Below are positions 30,221 to 40,637 of a stretch of DNA of 64,000 nucleotides, one piece after another. The stretch comes from an uncultured Ruminococcus sp. Its GTDB lineage: Bacteria > Bacillota > Clostridia > Lachnospirales > Lachnospiraceae. The stretch lies in contig CAKRLG010000010.1 in assembly GCA_934359255.1 (NCBI GenBank), positions 1 through 64,000 of the forward strand, in the 5' to 3' direction. The notes beneath the pieces are model-generated. The model was not told the origin of the DNA. It made no database searches and was given only the letters and a program-made list of their open reading frames with translations. Numbering within the stretch: the first letter of the stretch is position 1; each line of letters opens with the position of its first letter. The translations under genes and the position numbers were made by a program.

Positions 30221-31585
30221 GTGATTCATCAGTATAAAAGTAATGGATACGCAATTGTTCTGGATGTAAACAGCGGATCGGTTCATGTGGTGGACGATAT
30301 TGTATACGACTGTATCGCCCTGCTGGATCAGGGATGTTCCAAGGAAGAAGTGACAGAAAAACTGTCGGCTTCTTATTCCGAAGAAGACCTGAAGACAGCT
30401 CTTGAAGAAATTCAGGAGCTGACGGATGAGGGAATGCTGTTTACCGAGGACATTTATGAAAATGCGATAGAGCATTTTAAAGAGCGGCCGACTGTAGTCA
30501 AAGCACTGTGTCTGCATATTGCCCATGACTGTAATCTGGCCTGTAAGTACTGCTTTGCGGAAGAAGGAGAATATCATGGAAGGCGTGCACTGATGTCCTA
30601 CGAAGTAGGAAAGAAAGCACTTGATTTCCTGATCGCTAATTCTGGAAGCCGAAGAAACCTGGAAGTAGACTTCTTTGGAGGGGAACCTCTGATGAACTGG
30701 CAGGTTGTCAAAGACCTGGTAGCTTACGGAAGAGAGCAGGAAAAGATACATAATAAAAACTTCCGTTTTACCCTGACCACCAATGGTGTTCTGGTTAACG
30801 ATGAAGTGATGGAGTTTTGTAACAAAGAGATGGGCAATGTGGTTATGAGTATCGACGGACGAAAAGAGGTTCACGATCATATGCGTCCGTTCCGCAAAGG
30901 TGCCGGAAGCTATGATCTGGTAGTTCCAAAGTTCCAGAAATGGGCAGAGAGCCGTAACCAGGACAAATATTACGCCCGCGGTACATTTACCCATTATAAT
31001 CTTGACTTTTCCAAGGATGTACTGAACCTGGCAGATCTGGGATTCAAACAGATATCTGTAGAGCCGGTTGTAGCACCTTCGGATGCGGATTATGCACTGC
31101 AGCCGGAAGATCTTCCGAAATTGTTTGAAGAATACGATAACCTGGCAAAAGAGATGATCAAACGAAATAAAGAAGGAAACGGATTTAACTTCTTCCACTT
31201 TATGCTTGATCTGACCGGAGGCCCTTGTGTATACAAACGTCTGTCCGGATGTGGATCAGGAACAGAGTATCTGGCAGTTACCCCATGGGGAGACCTGTAT
31301 CCGTGCCATCAGTTTGTAGGAAATGAAGATTTCCTTCTCGGTAATGTGGATGAGGGAATCACAAAACCTGCAATCTGTAAAGATTTTAAAAATTGCAACG
31401 TCTATGCAAAAGAGGCATGTAAGAAATGTTTTGCACGATTCTACTGCAGTGGTGGCTGTGCGGCAAACTCCTATAACTTCAAAGGAAAAATCGATGATGT
31501 TTACGAAGTAGGCTGTGAGCTGGAACGTAAGCGCGTAGAGTGTGCAATCATGATAAAAGCTGCTATGGCAGAAGAAGAGGTATAA
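30221..31585 (+). CDS. scfB: SCIFF peptide maturase (radical SAM, SPASM domain)
   Basis: It forms thioether cross-links in the SCIFF peptide using S-adenosylmethionine. The 454-residue protein has an N-terminal peptide-binding (RRE/PqqD-like) region (about 1-85), the radical SAM site CNLACKYCF (C-x3-C-x2-C) near residue 105, and a C-terminal SPASM/twitch region with further cysteines (GGPCVYKRLSGCGSG, then CHQF, CKKCFARFYCSGGC) for two auxiliary iron-sulfur clusters. The start codon is GTG with AGAAGGAG upstream. It follows SCIFF after a terminator and two dyads, and SecDF begins four bases after its stop codon, so processing and membrane export may be linked in expression. Confidence 0.95.
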   Translation: MIHQYKSNGYAIVLDVNSGSVHVVDDIVYDCIALLDQGCSKEEVTEKLSASYSEEDLKTALEEIQELTDEGMLFTEDIYENAIEHFKERPTVVKALCLHIAHDCNLACKYCFAEEGEYHGRRALMSYEVGKKALDFLIANSGSRRNLEVDFFGGEPLMNWQVVKDLVAYGREQEKIHNKNFRFTLTTNGVLVNDEVMEFCNKEMGNVVMSIDGRKEVHDHMRPFRKGAGSYDLVVPKFQKWAESRNQDKYYARGTFTHYNLDFSKDVLNLADLGFKQISVEPVVAPSDADYALQPEDLPKLFEEYDNLAKEMIKRNKEGNGFNFFHFMLDLTGGPCVYKRLSGCGSGTEYLAVTPWGDLYPCHQFVGNEDFLLGNVDEGITKPAICKDFKNCNVYAKEACKKCFARFYCSGGCAANSYNFKGKIDDVYEVGCELERKRVECAIMIKAAMAEEEV

Positions 31586-31589
31586 GAAG

Positions 31590-33737
31590 ATGAAGAAAAA
31601 ACAGGGAATTCTTGTGCTGATTCTTACAGTGGTTCTGATTGGTCTGTTAGCCTTTACAACCGCTGTGGGATTTGGCCCGACCGGAACCGGGTCTGCAAAA
31701 AATATCAAGACCGGTCTGGATCTGTCCGGTGGTGTAAGTATCACTTACCAGGCAAAAGGAGACAATCCGTCTCAGGAAGATATGGATGATACCATCTATA
31801 AACTTCAGAAACGTGTGGAAGACTACAGTGAAGAAGCACAGGTATATCAGGAAGGTGATGATCGCATCACCGTAGAGATTCCTGGTGTAACCGATGCAAA
31901 CAAGATTCTGGAAGATCTTGGTAAACCGGGATCTTTGGAATTCCAGGATGAAAGCGGCAACGTAGTTCTGGATGGAAGCGATATCGCAGGTGCAGACGGC
32001 GGTGTCACAGAGGATCAGACAACCGGAAGCAAACAGTATGTCGTAGAACTGACACTGACCAAAGATGGTACCACAAAATTCGCAGAGGCAACCGCAGCAA
32101 ACCTGAAAAAAAGAATCTCTATCGTATATGACGGAGAAACGATCAGTTCACCGGTTGTACAAAGTGTGATCTCTGACGGTAAAGCACAGATCAGCGGACA
32201 GCAGTCCATTGAAGAAGCAAAAGAACTGGCATCTATCATCCGTATCGGTTCCCTGAAACTGGAACTGGAAGAACTTCGTTCTAACGTGGTAGGTGCACAG
32301 CTGGGACAGCAGGCGATCAAGACAAGCCTGATTGCCGGTGCCATCGGTCTGGTACTGGTTGGAATCTTTATGATTATCGTTTACGCTCTGCCGGGTGTGG
32401 TAGCTGCTTTGTCACTGGCAATTTATACCGGACTGGAACTGGTAATGCTGAATGCTTTTGACCTGACGCTGACCCTTCCGGGTATCGCAGGTATCATTCT
32501 TTCTATTGGTATGGCGGTAGATGCAAACGTTATCATCTATGCACGTATCCGTGAGGAAATTGCAGCTGGTAAGAGTGTAAGAAGCGCCATCAAGATCGGT
32601 TTCCAGAAAGCTATGTCCGCCATTGTGGACGGTAACATCACAACTCTGATCGCAGCAGCTGTTCTGGGGGCGATGGGAAGCGGAAGTGTCAAAGGATTTG
32701 CCATGACACTGGCTCTTGGTATTGTTCTTTCTATGTTTACCGCACTGGTAATTTCCAGACTGCTGGTGAACGCATTCTATGCAGTGGGATTTCGGGATGA
32801 AAAGTTCTACGGAAAACAGAAAGAAAGAAAAACCATCGATTTCCTCGGAAAGAAAAAATTATTCTTTACGATTTCTGTTATCATGATTCTGCTTGTGCCG
32901 GTTGGAATGGGCGTGTTCCATGCAAAAGACGGAAAAGCATTGAACTACAGCCTGGAGTTCATGGGTGGTACGTCTACGAACGTAACTTTCAATGAAGACA
33001 TGTCCATCGATGACCTTGACAGCCAGGTAAAACCGGTAGTACAGGAAGTAACCGGTGATGCGAATATTCAGATCTCCAAAGTCGCTGACAGCAATGCGGT
33101 TATCATCAAGACAAGATCTCTGAGTCTGGATGAGAGAGAAGAACTGAACCAGAAACTGGTAGACAGCTTTGGCGTGGATGACAGCAAGATCACCGCAGAG
33201 AGTATTTCCTCTACAGTAAGTTCCGAGATGAGAAGAGATGCGATTGTGGCAGTCCTGATTGCTACGATCTGTATGCTGCTGTATATCTGGTTCCGTTTCA
33301 AAGATGTACGTTTTGCGTCCAGCGCGGTTCTGGCACTGTTACATGATGTAATGGTAGTACTTGCATTCTATGCACTGTCAAGAATTTCTGTAGGTAATAC
33401 TTTTATTGCCTGCATGCTGACGATAGTTGGTTATTCTATCAACGCGACCATCGTTATTTTCGACCGTATTCGTGAGAATCTGAAGACTGCCGGCAAGAAA
33501 GCGGATCTGAAAGAACTGGTAAATATGAGTATTACACAGACACTGACAAGAAGTATTTATACATCCTTCACAACCTTTATTACCATATTTGTAGTATTTG
33601 TTATGGGTGTATCTTCTATCCGTGAATTCGCACTTCCGATCATGGTAGGTATCGTATGTGGTGCTTATTCTTCCGTATGTATCACTGGTGCGCTGTGGTA
33701 TGTCATGAAAACCAAATTCGGAAAAAGCACAAAGTAG
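31590..33737 (+). CDS. secDF: Protein translocase SecDF (fused SecD-SecF)
   Basis: It uses the ion gradient to help pull secreted proteins out through SecYEG. The 715-residue protein joins SecD (first helix, the large outside domain with TGLDLSGGVSITYQ and PSLEFQDE-like segments, then five helices with IILSIGMAVDANVIIYARIREE) to SecF (FTISVIMILLVPVGMGVF, NYSLEFMGGTSTNVTF, then IVGYSINATIVIFDRIRENL). Both halves have the conserved D-x-N-V/T-x-I-x-D/A-R-I-R-E charged motif for proton or sodium use. Many bacteria have separate genes, but the fusion is common in Firmicutes. It is co-transcribed with the SCIFF maturase and ended by a terminator. Confidence 0.96.
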   Translation: MKKKQGILVLILTVVLIGLLAFTTAVGFGPTGTGSAKNIKTGLDLSGGVSITYQAKGDNPSQEDMDDTIYKLQKRVEDYSEEAQVYQEGDDRITVEIPGVTDANKILEDLGKPGSLEFQDESGNVVLDGSDIAGADGGVTEDQTTGSKQYVVELTLTKDGTTKFAEATAANLKKRISIVYDGETISSPVVQSVISDGKAQISGQQSIEEAKELASIIRIGSLKLELEELRSNVVGAQLGQQAIKTSLIAGAIGLVLVGIFMIIVYALPGVVAALSLAIYTGLELVMLNAFDLTLTLPGIAGIILSIGMAVDANVIIYARIREEIAAGKSVRSAIKIGFQKAMSAIVDGNITTLIAAAVLGAMGSGSVKGFAMTLALGIVLSMFTALVISRLLVNAFYAVGFRDEKFYGKQKERKTIDFLGKKKLFFTISVIMILLVPVGMGVFHAKDGKALNYSLEFMGGTSTNVTFNEDMSIDDLDSQVKPVVQEVTGDANIQISKVADSNAVIIKTRSLSLDEREELNQKLVDSFGVDDSKITAESISSTVSSEMRRDAIVAVLIATICMLLYIWFRFKDVRFASSAVLALLHDVMVVLAFYALSRISVGNTFIACMLTIVGYSINATIVIFDRIRENLKTAGKKADLKELVNMSITQTLTRSIYTSFTTFITIFVVFVMGVSSIREFALPIMVGIVCGAYSSVCITGALWYVMKTKFGKSTK

Positions 33738-33750
33738 AAATCAGTAATCC

Positions 33751-33784
33751 AAAAAGCTGTTGCAGCGATGCAGCAGCTTTTTTC
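33751..33784 (+). terminator. Terminator after secDF
   Basis: AAAAAGCTGTTGCA-gcga-TGCAGCAGCTTTTTTC, with a T-run. Confidence 0.85.
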
Positions 33785-33813
33785 AATCACAGCTAAGATG
33801 AGGAGCAGACAAC

Positions 33814-35532
33814 ATGGAAAAATGGATGGTAGCAGCTAAGCGGGCTGATTTTAAGGGAATCGGAGAACGGTTTGGCATTGATCAGGTTACGGCGAGAATT
33901 ATCCGTAACCGTGATGTGATCGGGGAGGAAGCAATAGAAAAATATCTTCACGGAAGCCGGACAGATTTTTACAGTCCCTGGTTGTTGAAAGATATGGAAA
34001 AGGCAGTGACTATCCTGCAGAAAAAAATAGAAAACAGAAACAGGATCCGGATCATCGGAGATTACGATATTGATGGAGTAATGTCTACGTATATTTTACT
34101 GCAGAGTCTCCGGGGGCTTGGATGTGATGTGGATATGATGATTCCAAACCGGATCACAGATGGATATGGAATCAATGAGCATCTGATTGAGCAGGCCTGG
34201 CAGGAGGGAAGAGATACGATTATTACCTGTGATAATGGAATCGCTGCAATGACGCAGATACAGAAAGCAAAAGATCTGGGAATGACCGTGATCGTGACAG
34301 ATCATCATGAGGTGCCGTTTGAAGATGTGGAAGGGGGGAGAAAGGAGATTCTGCCACCTGCAGATGCAGTTGTCAATCCCAAACAGAAGGCCTGTTCCTA
34401 TCCCTTTGCAGGACTCTGTGGTGCAGCAGTTGCAATGAAAGTGATGGAAGCATTATATGAAAAAATGGCACCGGAAGTGGATCTGGTGGATAAAATGCTT
34501 CCCTTTGCAGGAATCGCCACAATTGGTGACGTGATGGATCTGCAGGATGAAAACCGGATTCTGGTGAAAGAAGGATTGCAGAGACTCCATCACACCACGA
34601 ACCTTGGTCTGCAGGAGTTGATCCGGGTAAATAATCTGGAACCGGAGAATGTCAGTCCGTACCATATCGGATTCATTCTTGGCCCGTGTCTGAATGCTTC
34701 CGGACGACTGGATACGGCAAAACGGGCCTTACAGCTGTTACTGGCAGATAGCAGAGAGGAAGCGGCTGTACTGGCAGGTGATCTGAAGAATCTGAATGAG
34801 AGTCGTAAGGAGATGACGGCACAGGGAGTAGAAAAAGCCATCGAGCAGGTGGAATCCACATCTATGATGGAAGATACGATTCTGGTAGTTTTTCTTCCGG
34901 AATGTCATGAGAGTCTGGCAGGCATTATTGCCGGACGGTTGAGGGAGAGATACCATAAACCGTCCTTTGTGCTGACAAGAGGAGAAGAGGGCGTCAAAGG
35001 TTCGGGACGGTCGATCGAATCGTATTCGATGTATGAAAAACTCTGCGAGTGTAAAGAATATCTGACAAAGTTCGGCGGACATCCGATGGCGGCAGGTCTC
35101 TCACTGGAAGAAGAAAATGTGGAAAATTTCCGAAGAAAACTTAATGAACAATCAGGCCTGACAGAAGAAGATCTTGTGGAAAAGGTGATGATTGATGTGC
35201 CGATGCCAATTCATTATATCCGAAAAGATCTGGTGCAGGAACTGTCACTGCTCGAACCCTTCGGAAAAGGAAACGAGAAACCACTGTTTGCACAGAAAAA
35301 TCTGTGGGTCAGCCAGATGCGCGTTTTCGGGAAGAACCGGAACGTGGTAAAGATGCGTCTGACCGATGAAAACGGATACCCGATGGACGGTGTGTACTTC
35401 GGGAATGGAGATGCGTTTGCTGAAGAAGGAAAAGGAAAAAGAAAAATTTCTATCGTATACTACCCGGATATCAATATATATCAGGGGCGGGAAAGTTTAC
35501 AGGTGATCATCCGGCATTATCAGTTTGAGTGA
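33814..35532 (+). CDS. recJ: Single-stranded-DNA-specific exonuclease RecJ
   Basis: It degrades single-stranded DNA 5' to 3' in recombination and mismatch or base repair. The 572-residue protein has the DHH family motifs: RIIGDYDIDGVMSTYIL (motif I), IITCDNGIAA, VTDHHEVP (the DHH motif, about residue 165) and ASGRLDTAK, followed by the DHHA1 domain (KGSGRSIESYSMYEKL, KFGGHPMAAGLSL) and a C-terminal OB-like domain. The metal-binding aspartates and histidines are all present. The length is typical. GAGGAG lies before the ATG. It is the last gene of the SCIFF-SecDF neighbourhood, an order seen in other Clostridia. Confidence 0.94.
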   Translation: MEKWMVAAKRADFKGIGERFGIDQVTARIIRNRDVIGEEAIEKYLHGSRTDFYSPWLLKDMEKAVTILQKKIENRNRIRIIGDYDIDGVMSTYILLQSLRGLGCDVDMMIPNRITDGYGINEHLIEQAWQEGRDTIITCDNGIAAMTQIQKAKDLGMTVIVTDHHEVPFEDVEGGRKEILPPADAVVNPKQKACSYPFAGLCGAAVAMKVMEALYEKMAPEVDLVDKMLPFAGIATIGDVMDLQDENRILVKEGLQRLHHTTNLGLQELIRVNNLEPENVSPYHIGFILGPCLNASGRLDTAKRALQLLLADSREEAAVLAGDLKNLNESRKEMTAQGVEKAIEQVESTSMMEDTILVVFLPECHESLAGIIAGRLRERYHKPSFVLTRGEEGVKGSGRSIESYSMYEKLCECKEYLTKFGGHPMAAGLSLEEENVENFRRKLNEQSGLTEEDLVEKVMIDVPMPIHYIRKDLVQELSLLEPFGKGNEKPLFAQKNLWVSQMRVFGKNRNVVKMRLTDENGYPMDGVYFGNGDAFAEEGKGKRKISIVYYPDINIYQGRESLQVIIRHYQFE

Positions 35533-35536
35533 GAAA

Positions 35537-35569
35537 GAGCGTGTTGCTGAGAACGGTGTGAACAGTAAC
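35537..35569. repeat. Dispersed palindromic repeat, right-half copy
   Basis: GAGCGTGTTGCTGAG followed by GTGTGAACAGTAAC matches the right half of the element at 19845-19900. Confidence 0.6.
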
Positions 35570-35601
35570 AAAATAACAAAAAATATTGCTCCGACAGATA
35601 G

Positions 35602-37242
<1,641 letters not shown>

Positions 37243-37309
37243 GAACAACAGCAAAAACAACAGAAGTTAAGGTAAAGTAAACAATCAAATAAAAACTTGC
37301 AGAGAACAG

Positions 37310-37361
37310 AGACAGGCAGGAAAAACATCCGGTGACGGGTGCTTTTCTGCTTGTCTTTTTT
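37310..37361 (+). terminator. Hairpin terminator between glpK and the glpA-like gene
   Basis: AGACAGGCAGGAAAA pairs with TTTTCTGCTTGTCT and is followed by TTTTTT. Expression of the downstream genes must read through it or use another promoter. Confidence 0.75.
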
Positions 37362-37389
37362 ATCATATTGAGTTACAGGAGGAAAAAGT

Positions 37390-38826
37390 ATGTATGATGT
37401 AATAATTATAGGATCCGGTGTAAGCGGAAGTGCAGTTGCACGGGAATTGTCCAGGTATGATCTGAAAGTGGGAGTACTGGAAAAAGAAGAGGATGTATGT
37501 TGTGGAACATCCAAGGCGAACAGCGGGATCGTTCATGCCGGATTTGATGCCCGTCCAGGCAGTCTGATGGCAAAGATGAATGTACGGGGGAATCAGATGA
37601 TGGAACAACTGGCAGAAGATCTGGATATTCCTTTCGAGAGAAACGGTTCTCTGGTGTTATGTTTTGCAAAAGATGAAATGGAACGCCTGGAAAAACTGAA
37701 AAAACAGGGTGAAGAAAATGGGGTAGAAAGACTTCAGATTCTTTCCGGCGAAGAAGTGCGCCGGATGGAACCGGATCTTTCCAAAGAAGTATATGCCGCA
37801 CTGTATGCACCGACCGGCGGTATTGTGTGTCCTTTTGAACTGAATCTGGCTCTCGCGGAAAATGCCTGTCAAAACGGAGCAGAATTTTATTTTGATATTG
37901 CGGTGGAACAGATTGAAAAGACGGAAGGCGGATATCGGATCCATGCCGGAGAGGAGATATATGAGACACGTTGTGTGGTAAATGCAGCGGGGGTTTATGC
38001 AGATGTTTTTCATAATATGGTCAGTGAAAAAAAGATCCGTATTACACCGCGGAAGGGAGAGTATTATCTGCTGGATAAAAAAGCGGGCACAACCGTACAC
38101 CATACGATCTTTCAGATACCGGGAGCATACGGGAAAGGAGTCCTGGTGACACCTACTACTCACGGCAATCTCCTGGTGGGACCGACGGCTGTGGATATTG
38201 AGGAAAAAGAAGGAACGAATACCACAAAAACAGGTCTGGATGAAGTGGCACAGAAAGCAGTGCGAAGTGTTCCCAATCTGCCGCTTCGCCAGGTGATTAC
38301 TTCTTTTGCAGGGCTGAGAGCTCATGAGGACGGACATGAATTTATCATTCGGGAAGTGGAAGATGCAGAGGGCTTTTTTGACTGTGCGGGAATCGAATCG
38401 CCGGGACTTACCAGTGCACCGGCGATAGGAGAACTGGTGGCAGAACTTGTAACCGGATATTTGCATGCGAAGAAGAAAAAGCATTTTGTGGAGAAAAGAA
38501 AAGGGCTTGTGAATCCGAAAAATCTTTCCAGAGAGGCATATAAGGAGCTGATCCGGGAAAATCCGGCCTACGGCAATGTAATCTGCCGGTGTGAGACGGT
38601 GACAGAGGGGGAAATTGTGGAAGCCATCCATCGACCGATTCCAGCAAAGTCACTTGACGGAGTGAAACGGAGAACCCGGGCCGGTATGGGAAGATGTCAG
38701 GCAGGCTTTTGCTCTCCGAAAACCATGGAGATTCTGGCAAGAGAATGGAAAGTACCGATGGAGACAATCACAAAGGCCGGAAAAGATTCCCGGCTGATCA
38801 GAGGATACAATAAGGACAGCCTGTAG
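37390..38826 (+). CDS. GlpA-like FAD-dependent glycerol-3-phosphate dehydrogenase
   Basis: It probably oxidises glycerol 3-phosphate to dihydroxyacetone phosphate. The 478-residue protein opens with an FAD-binding motif (IIIGSGVSGSAVARELSRYD) and has a DAO fold with KANSGIVHAGFDARPGSLMAK, CGTSKANSGI and ESPGLTSAPAIGE. A C-terminal BFD-like domain carries four cysteines (ICRCETVTEGE, then GRCQAGFC) for a 2Fe-2S cluster. This is the layout of anaerobic GlpA. The next two genes are the expected GlpB-like partner and a small cysteine protein, 15 and 3 bases apart, so the three act together, passing electrons to an acceptor not seen here. Confidence 0.9.
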   Translation: MYDVIIIGSGVSGSAVARELSRYDLKVGVLEKEEDVCCGTSKANSGIVHAGFDARPGSLMAKMNVRGNQMMEQLAEDLDIPFERNGSLVLCFAKDEMERLEKLKKQGEENGVERLQILSGEEVRRMEPDLSKEVYAALYAPTGGIVCPFELNLALAENACQNGAEFYFDIAVEQIEKTEGGYRIHAGEEIYETRCVVNAAGVYADVFHNMVSEKKIRITPRKGEYYLLDKKAGTTVHHTIFQIPGAYGKGVLVTPTTHGNLLVGPTAVDIEEKEGTNTTKTGLDEVAQKAVRSVPNLPLRQVITSFAGLRAHEDGHEFIIREVEDAEGFFDCAGIESPGLTSAPAIGELVAELVTGYLHAKKKKHFVEKRKGLVNPKNLSREAYKELIRENPAYGNVICRCETVTEGEIVEAIHRPIPAKSLDGVKRRTRAGMGRCQAGFCSPKTMEILAREWKVPMETITKAGKDSRLIRGYNKDSL

Positions 38827-38841
38827 GCGAGGAGGAGTAAA

Positions 38842-40107
38842 ATGAAGACAATATATGATATCGTAGTTATCGGTGGCGGACCTGCAGGTCTTGCCGCAGC
38901 CTGTGCAGCATATGACCAGGGGATACAGGATGTTCTGATCCTGGAGCGTGATAAAGAACTGGGAGGTATCTTAAACCAGTGTATTCATAATGGATTTGGA
39001 CTGCATACATTTCAGGAAGAACTGACCGGACCGGAATATGCAAAAAGGTACGAGGTGGAAGCAGAAAAGAGAAAGATTTCCTGTCTTCTTGAGACGATGG
39101 TTCTGGATATCAGTCCGGAAAAAGAGATTACAGCCCTGAACCGGAAAGACGGATTATTTACCATTCAGGCGAAAGCGGTGATCCTTGCCATGGGATGCAG
39201 GGAACGGCCGAGAGGGGCTTTGAATATTCCGGGGTATCGTCCGGCTGGCATCTATTCGGCAGGGACTGCCCAGAGGCTGGTAAACATTGAGGGATATCTT
39301 CCGGGCAGAGAAGTTGTGATTCTTGGTTCCGGAGATATTGGTCTGATCATGGCAAGGAGAATGACGCTTGAAGGGGCGAAAGTCAAAGTTGTGGCAGAAC
39401 TGATGCCGTATTCCGGTGGGCTGAAACGCAATATTGTCCAGTGTCTGGATGATTTTGGAATCCCGTTGAAATTAAGTCATACGGTGGTGGATATCAAAGG
39501 AAAAGAACGGGTGGAATCTGTGACACTGGCACAGGTGGATGAAAACCGGAAGCCGATTCCGGGAACGGAAGAAGAGTACACCTGTGACACCCTGTTGTTA
39601 TCCGTGGGACTGATCCCGGAAAATGAACTTTCTGATAAACTTGGTATTCAGCTTCATCCGGTGACCGGCGGTCCTGTGGTAAATGAGAGCCTGGAAACCA
39701 GTATTCCGGGGATATTTGCTTGTGGTAACGTCCTGCATGTACATGATCTTGTTGATTTTGTGTCTCAGGAGGCAACCATGGCAGGAATCTGCGCAGCCGT
39801 ATCTGTGAAAGAAGGCAGAACAGAGGTGGCAGCAGAGATTCCGGTGAAATGTGGAGCGGGCATACGCTATACAGTTCCGGCGAAGATCCGTCCGGCGTAT
39901 ATGCAAGAAAAACTGCCGGTAAGGTTCCGGGTAGGACAGGTGTACCAGAAAGCAAATATTGTGGTACGATCCGGTAATACAATACTGTTAAGAAAAAAAC
40001 GTCCGGTAATGGCACCGGGGAAAATGGAGACGGTATACATAAAACCAGAATCCCTGTTGACGGATAACAAACCGGCAGAGATAACCATCAGCATAGAGGA
40101 GGAGTAA
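38842..40107 (+). CDS. FAD/NAD(P)-dependent oxidoreductase (GlpB/HcnB-like partner)
   Basis: Probably the second flavoprotein of the glycerol-3-phosphate dehydrogenase complex. The 421-residue protein has an N-terminal FAD motif (IVVIGGGPAGLAAACAAYDQ), a second Rossmann motif (VVILGSGDIGLIMARRM, about residue 155) for NAD(P), and GIFACGNVLHVHDLVDFV for FAD closure, the pyridine nucleotide-disulfide reductase pattern. The gene order (glpK, glpA-like, this, DUF1667) is common in Clostridia and replaces the classic GlpB and GlpC pair. The direct electron acceptor is inferred, not shown. GGCGAGGAGGAG precedes the ATG; the spacing to the glpA-like gene is 15 bases. Confidence 0.88.
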   Translation: MKTIYDIVVIGGGPAGLAAACAAYDQGIQDVLILERDKELGGILNQCIHNGFGLHTFQEELTGPEYAKRYEVEAEKRKISCLLETMVLDISPEKEITALNRKDGLFTIQAKAVILAMGCRERPRGALNIPGYRPAGIYSAGTAQRLVNIEGYLPGREVVILGSGDIGLIMARRMTLEGAKVKVVAELMPYSGGLKRNIVQCLDDFGIPLKLSHTVVDIKGKERVESVTLAQVDENRKPIPGTEEEYTCDTLLLSVGLIPENELSDKLGIQLHPVTGGPVVNESLETSIPGIFACGNVLHVHDLVDFVSQEATMAGICAAVSVKEGRTEVAAEIPVKCGAGIRYTVPAKIRPAYMQEKLPVRFRVGQVYQKANIVVRSGNTILLRKKRPVMAPGKMETVYIKPESLLTDNKPAEITISIEEE

Positions 40108-40110
40108 ACC

Positions 40111-40494
40111 ATGGAAGAAAAAAAACTGACCTGTATCTGCTGTCCCATGGGGTGTCAGCTGCAGGTTACAATGAAGGACGGACAGGTGGAAAAGGTAGAA
40201 GGAAATACCTGTAAAAGAGGAGCGGAATACGGGAAAAAAGAGGTAACCAATCCGACAAGGATTGTGACAACGACAGTGCGGGTACATGGAGGCAGTCTTC
40301 CGGTGGTATCAGTAAAGACAGCCGCGGATATTCCGAAGAGTGCAGTGATGGACTGCATCCGACAGTTAAAAGAAGTGGTTGTAGAGGCTCCGGTGTACAT
40401 CGGGGATGTAGTACTGACAGAGGTTGCAGGAACAAAAATCGCGGTAATAGTTACTAAAAATATCGAAAAACTTTGTGAAAAACAGAACTTGTGA
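40111..40494 (+). CDS. DUF1667 domain protein, small cysteine-rich partner of GlpA/GlpB-like
   Basis: A 127-residue soluble protein starting MEEKKLTCICCPMGCQLQV, with a cluster of cysteines (C-x-C-C-x3-C) and another in EGNTCKRGAEYG. The arrangement resembles the iron-sulfur binding end of formate dehydrogenase and related molybdo-enzymes, so a cluster site is likely. It starts three bases after the GlpB-like gene and is always beside this oxidoreductase pair in the genomes I remember, so it is probably an electron-transfer subunit of the complex. Its biochemical role has not, to my knowledge, been established. Confidence 0.85.
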   Translation: MEEKKLTCICCPMGCQLQVTMKDGQVEKVEGNTCKRGAEYGKKEVTNPTRIVTTTVRVHGGSLPVVSVKTAADIPKSAVMDCIRQLKEVVVEAPVYIGDVVLTEVAGTKIAVIVTKNIEKLCEKQNL

Positions 40495-40522
40495 TCCCTA
40501 AGACTCTTAGGTAAAATAAATC

Positions 40523-40591
40523 GTAACTATTCAGTAGGTAGTATCTCGCGAGGCGTTTTGGATCGTAACTGTGAAGGTACTGAACAGTTAC
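40523..40591. repeat. Dispersed palindromic repeat, longest copy
   Basis: A 69-bp element with ends GTAACTATTCAGTA and TACTGAACAGTTAC (nearly perfect inverted repeats). The core is ATCTCGCGAGGCGTTTTG, and an inner palindrome at 40565-40591 is almost identical to 15892-15918. Confidence 0.65.
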
Positions 40592-40637
40592 AATAAATCA
40601 AATAAAAGCAAGAAAAGGAGACGGGAAGGAAATAATT

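Noticed and set aside
30149-31198. 349-codon minus-strand frame opposite the SCIFF maturase
   Set aside because: No ribosome site, odd composition, and the opposite strand has the complete maturase with its cysteine motifs.
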